DNA from: an uncultured Alphaproteobacteria bacterium
GTDB taxonomy: Bacteria > Pseudomonadota > Alphaproteobacteria > Thalassobaculales > Thalassobaculaceae
Assembly: GCA_902578675.1 (NCBI GenBank)
Contig: CACHDV010000004.1
Coordinates: forward strand, 1-47,256
Length of the DNA: 47,256 nt
Reading direction: 5' to 3'
This document shows positions 19,219 through 26,126 of the stretch, in pieces. Below the pieces are notes generated by a model. The model was not told where the DNA came from. It did not search any database and worked only from the letters and a program-made list of their open reading frames with translations. Each line of letters starts with the position of its first letter. The first letter of the stretch is position 1. The translations under genes were made by a program, and so were the position numbers.

Positions 19219-19738
19219 CTTTGACTGGATCCATCGTTTCTTCATGAGGCTGATCAGAGTCCATTAAGGAAAATCCTGAACTTGCAAAGTTCTCACTTGT
19301 GGTTTCCGAAACTGTAAGTCGTTTTTGTATAACAACATCTGAACAAATTTTCATGACAGTATCAAACCCCATTAATTCAGAGTCTATTGTAATTTTTGCG
19401 ATGCCATCTGATAGTGTTAGTTGGTACCATCCAGCTTTTCGGTCACGACGCGTGGAGAAGTATTTCAAAGTCACATTATTGAGTTGATCCCAAGATAAAG
19501 AGCGCTTAAACAGCCCAACCCTTTTAAGGTCCTGCTTGGTTACCACAAAACTTGAAAATTGTCGGAGAAAAGTTCGAAGCAGAAATCCAAAGAAAAGCAA
19601 AGCACCAGCGGCAAAAATATATTGAAAGATAGTAATTTTCGTTGCGGCTAAGAGTAATCCGCCAGTTATAACTAGTCCTGTAACAGCCCGAATATAATCG
19701 CCTGAAATGGATTTACGTGAGTATTTGCAGGTAAACAT
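19211..19738 (-). CDS. Small membrane protein with PH-like cytoplasmic domain, function unknown
   Basis: The 175-residue protein has two hydrophobic segments at roughly residues 17-34 and 38-55. A soluble domain of alternating strands follows (FVVTKQDLKRVGLFKRSLSW, YQLTLSDGIAKITID), and then an acidic, serine-rich tail. The arrangement recalls bacterial PH-like-domain membrane proteins (two helices, then a domain beginning with the 'V....L.....F....L.W' pattern), but I do not recognise the specific family. It sits between the deacetylase-like gene (8-nt gap) and the importer ATPase (8-nt overlap), so it is translated with them. A regulatory or scaffolding role is possible but unproven. Confidence 0.7.
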   Translation of the reverse strand: MFTCKYSRKSISGDYIRAVTGLVITGGLLLAATKITIFQYIFAAGALLFFGFLLRTFLRQFSSFVVTKQDLKRVGLFKRSLSWDQLNNVTLKYFSTRRDRKAGWYQLTLSDGIAKITIDSELMGFDTVMKICSDVVIQKRLTVSETTSENFASSGFSLMDSDQPHEETMDPVKDE

Positions 19739-19746
19739 TTTTTTCC

Positions 19747-20508
19747 TTAATGAAAAAGTTCCAACGGGTCGACAAATCGTACCGCATTATTTTTTTTTAA
19801 AACGGTAAATATATTCCTAAACTCCTCCCAGTCGCTTTCTATCATATTAAGGTGATGCGTTAGTACACCAACAGGTTCTGAAGTACCGCTTCTAGTACGC
19901 CGGCGTCTTAAGTTATCTGTTATTTGTGATATCATTGCGTCTCGGCCAATAAACTGGCGCGTGTTCCGCCAATCAATAACATCTAGTTGGGTATTAAACC
20001 ACCTCAAGTTTGATCCATGAACCTTCGATGATCTTTTACCAAAAGAGGAAAAGCCTGAAAATCCTAATTCTGAAAGGTTAGGAATAATGTCTTCTCTAAT
20101 CCGGTTCCATGGGGGAACAAAACAGTCAATAACTGAATCACCAAAAATATTGGAAAGCTGTTCTTTTGCTTGGATGAGATCTTTTTTTATATCATGGAGG
20201 TCTCTACTTGGGCCAAATTCGGATTTGCGAGAATCTGCAGGTTCATAATTTGAGTGCGATAATCCATGAACGGCAATTGGTAAACCGTTGGTTTCAAGGG
20301 CTTTTGCAAGTTCTCGTGTACTTAGACTTGGAATCGCGGCTAAAAGTGGTTTGAATTCCAGACTATCTATTGTTTTTAGCATCCAATCTAAATTAGAAGT
20401 AGGGCGGCTGGCATCGTCGTCGCGCCACCAAATTTGCGCTATTGAGTTTTTCCGCGACCATTTGGTCAACTCAGCGATTAGGTTTTTTGTCTCGCTGTCT
20501 GATTTCAT
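19747..20508 (-). CDS. Polysaccharide deacetylase-like protein
   Basis: The 253-residue protein has no signal peptide. It carries the metal-site pattern of the CE4 / NodB-like superfamily in divergent form: an aspartate cluster DDD at 30-32 (WWRDDDASRP), HGLSHSNYEP with His81 and His85, PPWN at 132-135, and a late LTHHLNM histidine pair. In this superfamily Asp-His-His binds a divalent metal for N- or O-deacetylation of sugars. The absence of an export signal suggests a cytoplasmic glycan intermediate or nucleotide sugar as substrate. It overlaps the glycosyltransferase gene upstream by 4 nt, which supports a role in the same glycan pathway. Confidence 0.75.
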   Translation of the reverse strand: MKSDSETKNLIAELTKWSRKNSIAQIWWRDDDASRPTSNLDWMLKTIDSLEFKPLLAAIPSLSTRELAKALETNGLPIAVHGLSHSNYEPADSRKSEFGPSRDLHDIKKDLIQAKEQLSNIFGDSVIDCFVPPWNRIREDIIPNLSELGFSGFSSFGKRSSKVHGSNLRWFNTQLDVIDWRNTRQFIGRDAMISQITDNLRRRRTRSGTSEPVGVLTHHLNMIESDWEEFRNIFTVLKKNNAVRFVDPLELFH

Positions 20509-21647
20509 ATCATTCCACTCAAAAATTTTGCTGTTCTCTTTGCGCCGTCTAAATCAATTTTAAGGGGCTTTTTCGTTCGATCTTTCAACGCCCTCGTAAT
20601 CGCTTTGGCTAAAGTATGAGAATCTAGTTCATCTTCATAAACAACTTCAACAGCTCCCCTTTTTGCCAAAAGATCTGCTCTTATGCGTTGTTCGGTCTCG
20701 TCCCCGCCCTCGAATGGAACAAAAATCGCAGGTGTATTACAGGACAGGACTTCTGCGACCGTGTTATAGCCCGCCTGTGAAATGGAAAGTCGAGCTCGAC
20801 TAATTAAACTTGGTAGGTCAGGCCGCATTCGCTCAACAATAGTATTCTTGATTGGGGATCGCTTTACTTGGTGCAACGTTTCCTCCGGCATGTGCGGTCC
20901 AACAATGAATCGCCAAGGCGTGTCATCCATTAAATTTTCTCTGCGAATCTTGAATAATTTTGTTAATGTATCACTGCCAACCGCGCCGCCTCCTAGGGAA
21001 ACAACAACCTCACCTGAACCAACTGTTTCTTTTGAATCTGAAATTGATGGGTTCAGAACATAACCTGTATATTCTACCAGATGCGTTATCTCGTGGCTTA
21101 GAGGAAATGTCTCTTCAAGTGTAATAATCTGCTCGTCGCCATGCACCAATACTTTGTCATAGTATTTAGTTAACGTTTCTGAAATTTCTATGTTTCTGTC
21201 TTGCCTATATTTCGTAACAAGAATATCCCGCATTGAAGCTATTATTTTGGGCTTCCATTTTGCTTCTTGTGCGCGATCTAGGAGTGGTATCAGTTCAAAA
21301 CGAAACTGCCGTCGACCGAATGGAAAAAGTTCTGTTAAGATCATGGAAGGTTTTGTTTCCTCGAAGAGATTAAGCAAGTTAGAACAACGATTTTGTCGCC
21401 ACTTGTCATCAATTTCTCGACCAGTTTCATCGACCAGTACTTTAAAATTCCGGTCAAGTGATCGTACGGGTGGGAGTTGATGAAACTTAGCACTTCCAAC
21501 ATTGAGATTGGGAATTGGAATCCCACCCGAGACAAAATTGACGTCTAGGCCAATTGCTGCCAAAGCGCGAGAGATAGCAGCGGCCCGGCGAAGGTGTCCT
21601 ATCCCAAGTAGGTTTTGTACATAAAGAAAAATATTTGGCGTTGTCAT
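20505..21647 (-). CDS. GT-B glycosyltransferase with GIGHLRR motif (COG4671-like), copy 2
   Basis: The 380-residue protein has the GT28/MurG-like two-domain fold. The N-terminal loop GIGHLRR (15-21) follows a first strand, the middle contains VVSLGGGAVGS, and the C-terminal donor-binding region has QAGYNTVAEVLS (291-302) followed by AIFVPFEGGDETEQRIRA. This group was described as 'predicted glycosyltransferase' and has no settled substrate. It is a paralogue of the protein encoded at 24677-25948. It is co-transcribed with the deacetylase-like gene (4-nt overlap) and lies 9 nt after the phosphatase gene. Confidence 0.82.
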   Translation of the reverse strand: MTTPNIFLYVQNLLGIGHLRRAAAISRALAAIGLDVNFVSGGIPIPNLNVGSAKFHQLPPVRSLDRNFKVLVDETGREIDDKWRQNRCSNLLNLFEETKPSMILTELFPFGRRQFRFELIPLLDRAQEAKWKPKIIASMRDILVTKYRQDRNIEISETLTKYYDKVLVHGDEQIITLEETFPLSHEITHLVEYTGYVLNPSISDSKETVGSGEVVVSLGGGAVGSDTLTKLFKIRRENLMDDTPWRFIVGPHMPEETLHQVKRSPIKNTIVERMRPDLPSLISRARLSISQAGYNTVAEVLSCNTPAIFVPFEGGDETEQRIRADLLAKRGAVEVVYEDELDSHTLAKAITRALKDRTKKPLKIDLDGAKRTAKFLSGMI

Positions 21648-21656
21648 TTCTCCCAG

Positions 21657-22250
21657 CTACCTTTTTTCAAGAGGTAAATTCGTCTTATAAAGACTTGGCA
21701 AACCACTTGCGTCCAAAGAAAAAATTTGAATGCATTCCCAATCTAGTTTCACGGGTGGCTTTCCAAGCATATCCCATCCCGTTGCTAAACAAAGAAGGGC
21801 CCTGATAATCCCCTTATGACTGACGCCACCAACAGTTTTATTGCTTTTTCCTATTTCCTGAAGAAGCGGTTTTAAGCGATCTTGAACATCTCTCGGCGTT
21901 TCACCTCCTGGTGGTTGCATATCGAGACCACGGTTTTCATTTTCCCTCATCGATACACCATGCTGTCCTCTCAAATCTTTGAGCTTTTTTCCTTCCCATT
22001 CTCCCCAATTCATTTCTATAAGGCGAATGTCTGTGCGTGTTTTTTTGAGATCCAGTATTTTTGCTGTTTCTCTTGCTCTTTGTAAGGGGCTTGTTATCCA
22101 TTCCACATCATGAAATAGACTTGGAACGGAGACGCTCGATAACGATATACGGCCAGCTTTACTCAATGGAACATCGGTGCGTCCCTGTATTTTTCCTTCC
22201 ACGTTCCAATTGGTTATTCCATGACGCAAAATAGCAAACTTAGAGCTCAT
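21657..22250 (-). CDS. Histidine phosphatase family protein (phosphoglycerate mutase-like)
   Basis: The 197-residue protein has the phosphohistidine motif LRHGITNWN (His10), followed by GRTDVPLSKAGR, SPLQRARETA, the acidic residue in MNWGEWEGKK, and the second catalytic histidine in GGVSHKGIIRALL. All catalytic elements of the superfamily are present. It looks like a small-molecule phosphatase rather than a true mutase. Being translationally coupled to glycosyltransferases on both sides, it may dephosphorylate a sugar-phosphate or phosphoglycerate-type intermediate, as in mannosylglycerate or glucosylglycerate pathways. That assignment is inference. Confidence 0.85.
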   Translation of the reverse strand: MSSKFAILRHGITNWNVEGKIQGRTDVPLSKAGRISLSSVSVPSLFHDVEWITSPLQRARETAKILDLKKTRTDIRLIEMNWGEWEGKKLKDLRGQHGVSMRENENRGLDMQPPGGETPRDVQDRLKPLLQEIGKSNKTVGGVSHKGIIRALLCLATGWDMLGKPPVKLDWECIQIFSLDASGLPSLYKTNLPLEKR

Positions 22251-23395
22251 GTTCTTACTCTATAATTATTCAGGGAATTTTTTATAAGAAGGTCTATTTT
22301 TTTTGCTGCCATTTCAAAAGAATGCTCACTCCGGGTAATTTGTGTGGCGGCAGCTCGCATTTGCTCCCGGCAGCCTACATCTTCTATGAGAGTGGTCAAT
22401 TTTGCCGTGAAATCTGGCAAATCACCGGGTGCTGCCAAAAACCCAGTGACTTGATCATTCAATATATCTGCCACACCCCCATTATTACCTGCGACGGCGG
22501 GTAGACCTAACCACTGAGCTTCTAGAAGTGCCATGCCGTAGGCTTCCTGAATTGCGGGCCAAACAAAGATATCTGCCGCGCAGTAGTATTTAAAGAGTTG
22601 ATGCTCTGTTAATTCTCCAACAAAAAGAGTTTCAGTTCCAAAAAATTTCTCAATTTCCTTTCTGCGTATTCCGTCTCCAGCTACAATCAAATTCCAGGTC
22701 TTGTGGGTTTCAAGTCTAGCAAGTGCTTTTCCTAACATTTTATATGATTCGAATTTTGCGCCTTCTCTCATCATCCCAACAGCAAGCAGCAAAACCTTAT
22801 TTCTCGGAATAGATAATTTTTGGCAGACTTCTTCCCTAAATAAAGCCCTGTTATTTCCACATGAGGTTGGTGCGTCAGGTCCCACGAATGGTTTTATAAA
22901 CGCGTAGGTGCAATTGGATGAAATTACTTCTTTTACACAGCACTCATCATTGCTGTTTAAACCAATTATTACGTCCGCGTGTTTGAGTGCGAGCACAACT
23001 TGTTCTTGATTAAACGACCATTCTCCTTTGTTTCTCTTTGGTGCGTGAGATGCCTCGGCTATGACGTAAGGGATTTTTAGAGCTTTGGAAATTGCAGGCC
23101 CTAACCAATCTGGTGCTTTATAAAACATATGATAAGTAATCCAAACATCAGGCCGCCAAACATCAGCTTCGAGGTAACGATTGATCAACCGCTCAATAAT
23201 TTTGTCGCTACGATTTCTAATGATAATTTGTTTATGTCTAAGCCCATGCGGTTCTCTGGTTTTGAGGCGGCTTATTAATTTAACGTCGTACCCTTTACTT
23301 CTAAGGCAGGCAATGAGTTGGCGAGCCATTTTCCTATCGCCGGAGGGTACAGGCGAGTCAGGTGGTTTCAAGGGTGCGTAAAAGGCAACTTTCAT
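22247..23395 (-). CDS. Glycosyltransferase family 4 protein
   Basis: The 382-residue retaining GT-B enzyme has the GT4 donor-site motif EAYGMALLEAQWLGLPAVAG (E-x7-E) and the region GGVADILNDQVTGFLAAPGD that follows it in the family. The N-terminal half opens FYAPLKPPDSPVPSGDRKMARQL, with the glycine-rich acceptor loop. No signal or membrane segment is evident, so it is cytoplasmic or peripheral. It overlaps its neighbours by 4 nt on each side. The donor sugar cannot be read from the sequence. Confidence 0.9.
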   Translation of the reverse strand: MKVAFYAPLKPPDSPVPSGDRKMARQLIACLRSKGYDVKLISRLKTREPHGLRHKQIIIRNRSDKIIERLINRYLEADVWRPDVWITYHMFYKAPDWLGPAISKALKIPYVIAEASHAPKRNKGEWSFNQEQVVLALKHADVIIGLNSNDECCVKEVISSNCTYAFIKPFVGPDAPTSCGNNRALFREEVCQKLSIPRNKVLLLAVGMMREGAKFESYKMLGKALARLETHKTWNLIVAGDGIRRKEIEKFFGTETLFVGELTEHQLFKYYCAADIFVWPAIQEAYGMALLEAQWLGLPAVAGNNGGVADILNDQVTGFLAAPGDLPDFTAKLTTLIEDVGCREQMRAAATQITRSEHSFEMAAKKIDLLIKNSLNNYRVRT

Positions 23396-24666
23396 ATACT
23401 ATCTTGTATCACATCTTCATTTGTGTCTAAGTCACTCTTTAGTAGCTCTATTATGTATTGGACATTTTCTGCATGGGAAAAATGCCGTAGTAACAATTTA
23501 TTAGCAGACTCAGCCAGCCTAACTCGCTTGGCGGGATCTTGAGAGAGGCTTATAATACTGCGGGTCAATTCCCGTGAATTTTTAGATGGTACAATCCAAC
23601 CAGTGTCATCATGTCTGATAAATTCTGCTATGCCAGGAAGATCTGTAGCTATACAGCACACCTTTTTACTGGCGGCCTCCATTAAAACATTCGGTAATCC
23701 ATCCCTATCTCCGTCGGTCGCGATGATGCTAGGCATAATAAACAAATCAGAATTTTCATAAGCTTCAAATACCGCTTTTTGCGACTGCGCACCCTTCCAG
23801 GTTATCTTTCCCGTGAGACCCAATTTATGAGATATATTCCGGAGGTTTTCGAGTTCCGATCCGCCGCCGATATGGGTCCAATGCCAATTAATATTTTTGG
23901 GTATTTTACTTAGCGCCTCAAGCAGTACAGAGAACCCCTTTTTTTTCACAGCCCTTCCAACAGATAAAAGTCTTAAAAGATTACCCTGATCAGAATGACG
24001 CAAAATATTTGAGTAATTTATCAGCGAAAGCTGTTTGGTATCCAGCCCGTGATAGCTAAGGTGTGTTTTACCTGGCACAAGATCATTAAGGTGCCTATAG
24101 CCATATTTAGTGCAAGTCACGGACCAAGAACAGGATACAAGTTTTTCTGTTTTTTCCCAATTGGGAGTTAACCAAATATCTTTTGCGTGAGATGAAACTG
24201 ACCAAGTGTGTCCAGTCAACATAGAGGTGTAGTGGGCAACAGATGCTGGTGTATGAAGAAAATGTGCATAAATATGACCAATTTCAGTCGAAAACTCTGC
24301 TGCAAGAACCAATGCTTGCCCCCAACGTCTCACTCGATTTGGCGAAAAATCACGAATCAGGTGCCTTAGCCATATTCGGCGGGCAGACTTATAACGAGGA
24401 TTTGATCGGACTTGCCACCAGGATCTTAAAACCCTTATCGGTTCTTTAAATAGATATTCTGGTAGATATAATACGGGGGCTTTGATTTTTTCATGCACCG
24501 GATGGGTATATGGGTCTGTTGGTTTTCGCAAGGAAATGATTATTATGGAAAGACCACCTTTCTCGAGAGATAGAATTTCTTGTGCTATAAATGTTTCAGA
24601 AAGCCTCGGATAGCCTTTTAAAACTATTGCAATAGATGTTTTTAATTGGTTGCCTGTAATCTTCAT
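23392..24666 (-). CDS. Glycosyltransferase family 4 protein (colanic-acid-type)
   Basis: The 424-residue GT4 enzyme has the WcaL/AmsK-like layout: an N-terminal VLKGYPRLSETFIAQEI, HIYAHFLHTPASVAHY and WSVSSHAKDIW in the acceptor domain, then SVGRAVKKKGFSVLLEALSK at the domain junction. The donor E-x7-E motif lies in DGDRDGLPNVLMEAAS, followed by DLPGIAEFI. These enzymes add a hexose to a lipid-linked or soluble exopolysaccharide acceptor on the cytoplasmic side of the inner membrane. It is the second gene of the run, 10 nt after the first and overlapping the third by 4 nt. Confidence 0.92.
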   Translation of the reverse strand: MKITGNQLKTSIAIVLKGYPRLSETFIAQEILSLEKGGLSIIIISLRKPTDPYTHPVHEKIKAPVLYLPEYLFKEPIRVLRSWWQVRSNPRYKSARRIWLRHLIRDFSPNRVRRWGQALVLAAEFSTEIGHIYAHFLHTPASVAHYTSMLTGHTWSVSSHAKDIWLTPNWEKTEKLVSCSWSVTCTKYGYRHLNDLVPGKTHLSYHGLDTKQLSLINYSNILRHSDQGNLLRLLSVGRAVKKKGFSVLLEALSKIPKNINWHWTHIGGGSELENLRNISHKLGLTGKITWKGAQSQKAVFEAYENSDLFIMPSIIATDGDRDGLPNVLMEAASKKVCCIATDLPGIAEFIRHDDTGWIVPSKNSRELTRSIISLSQDPAKRVRLAESANKLLLRHFSHAENVQYIIELLKSDLDTNEDVIQDSI

Positions 24667-24676
24667 GCTAGGCCTA

Positions 24677-25948
24677 TCAGGCTCGCTGTCTCACAGGTAT
24701 GTTTCTAAGATCCCTGCTTTTTCTGAGCCAGCGTTTCGCAAGTCGGTTTACTTGCGGCAATCCACCCAGAATATCTGTTGGTAAAATTTCGGAAGGTCTT
24801 GGTTGACCAGGTAATTTGCGGAGAGACTTGGCCATTTCCTTTGGGTCATGATCGCCATTGTCGACCAACATACTTATCAAACCTAACTCTTCAGCTCGTT
24901 TTGCTCTAATATATTGCTCTAATCTTGGCTCGGTTCTTGGAATTATTAGTGCTCTTTTGTCGAAAGAGAGGATTTCACAAAAAGTGTTGTATCCACCCAT
25001 AGAAACCATTCCAGCGGCCTTTGACATTAAAGTCTCGATCCTCGCGTCAAAGGTCATCGCCTGAACCCGATCCAGTCTATTGGCCCTGTCTAAAAATTCA
25101 GCTTGCTTTTCCTGAGACATAAATGGGCCAAGAACTAAAACAGCTGGATATGGCAGGTCTGGATCATATTCGTATGCACGCAGCACCCACTCCATCAAGC
25201 CTTCACCATCTCCGCCACCACCTGCTGTAACAAGTATAAATGGATCCTCTGGAATATTAAATTGTGGTGAGGTGCCTACGGTAGGTACGTGCCGTTTTAA
25301 ATAACCTGTATAGCGTGTTTTAAGTTTTACAGTAGCGGGTAAATCAAGACCATCAAATGGATCACAAATTTCTTTCATCCCATAAACCCACAGCTCATCA
25401 TATAATTCTTCTAGGGCTGGCAATACATTTTTTCGTTCCCATTCAGGAGCTAATGCTGCTGGTTCGTCCATAACGTCTCGCAAGCCTAAAACCAAAGGTG
25501 TCCCTCGCTTGTGAAGCATTTCCATAGTAGACCGAACCTCGCCGCGAAGGCCCCACGGCTCCTTATCGACGATAAATAAATCTGGATCGAAGGTTTCCGC
25601 TGTGTGTTTTATGATTGATTCTCTTAATTCTAAAGTCTCTTCAATGTTGAGATGGAGGCTCAGCGAAGTGTAATCACCATTTCGTAATTTTATTACACCT
25701 GGAATTCGCACAAAATCTACTCGTGTTCTGAAGTCGAAGCTACCTATTATGGGTGAACCCGAAAGTATAAGCACAGATAGTCTAGAGTTTGACTCAACTA
25801 AATGGTGGGCTATCTCGCGGCATCTCCTTAAATGTCCGAGGCCGAGCGTATCGTGACTGTACATTAGCACTCGGGCAGGGCGGCTATTTTTTTTTGGTGT
25901 TCTATTTAGAGGCACGTAACATTTTCCCCACAAAGTCGTCCGAGTCAT
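24677..25948 (-). CDS. GT-B glycosyltransferase with GLGHLRR motif (COG4671-like), copy 1
   Basis: The 423-residue first gene of the leftward run starts a GT28-like fold with SHDTLGLGHLRRCREIA (motif at 36-42). It has VTAGGGGDGEGLMEW in the linker region and MGGYNTFCEILS (317-328) in the donor domain, followed by RALIIPRTEPRLEQYIRAKR. It is longer than its paralogue at 20505-21647, with a basic C-terminus ending RKSRDLRNIPVRQRA. The specific reaction is unknown. Two copies in one operon suggest two similar transfer steps. The 178-nt spacer to the divergent ABC gene must hold its promoter. Confidence 0.82.
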   Translation of the reverse strand: MTRTTLWGKCYVPLNRTPKKNSRPARVLMYSHDTLGLGHLRRCREIAHHLVESNSRLSVLILSGSPIIGSFDFRTRVDFVRIPGVIKLRNGDYTSLSLHLNIEETLELRESIIKHTAETFDPDLFIVDKEPWGLRGEVRSTMEMLHKRGTPLVLGLRDVMDEPAALAPEWERKNVLPALEELYDELWVYGMKEICDPFDGLDLPATVKLKTRYTGYLKRHVPTVGTSPQFNIPEDPFILVTAGGGGDGEGLMEWVLRAYEYDPDLPYPAVLVLGPFMSQEKQAEFLDRANRLDRVQAMTFDARIETLMSKAAGMVSMGGYNTFCEILSFDKRALIIPRTEPRLEQYIRAKRAEELGLISMLVDNGDHDPKEMAKSLRKLPGQPRPSEILPTDILGGLPQVNRLAKRWLRKSRDLRNIPVRQRA

Positions 25949-26029
25949 TCTACTGGTTCTTACTAAATGCAGAACTAGTCGCTATATAGAGCATAAACTA
26001 CACTAAAAGTTTCCTAAAAGGGAGATTTT

Positions 26030-26074
26030 GTGAAAAATACTACTTCGACTTCATTTACCGATATTATCAGTTAG
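26030..26074 (+). CDS. Possible 14-codon leader ORF upstream of the ABC-transporter gene
   Basis: A GTG start at 26030 is preceded by a strong GGGAG ribosome-binding site (26020-26024) and opens a reading frame of 14 codons ending in TAG 26072-26074. The peptide is rich in Ser and Thr (KNTTSTSFTD). The ABC gene starts 52 bases later at an ATG with no comparable ribosome-binding site. This could be a leader peptide that controls the downstream gene, or chance. Confidence 0.3.
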   Translation: MKNTTSTSFTDIIS

Positions 26075-26126
26075 TTTACAGTATTATTAAGGGCGGCTCG
26101 ATAATCAAAAGCTTTGGTAAAAACTT

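Noticed and set aside
19219-19245. Upstream ATG at 19245 as the start of the double ATPase gene
   Set aside because: It would add nine basic residues and a 35-nt overlap. ATG 19218 gives the typical N-terminus and an 8-nt overlap.
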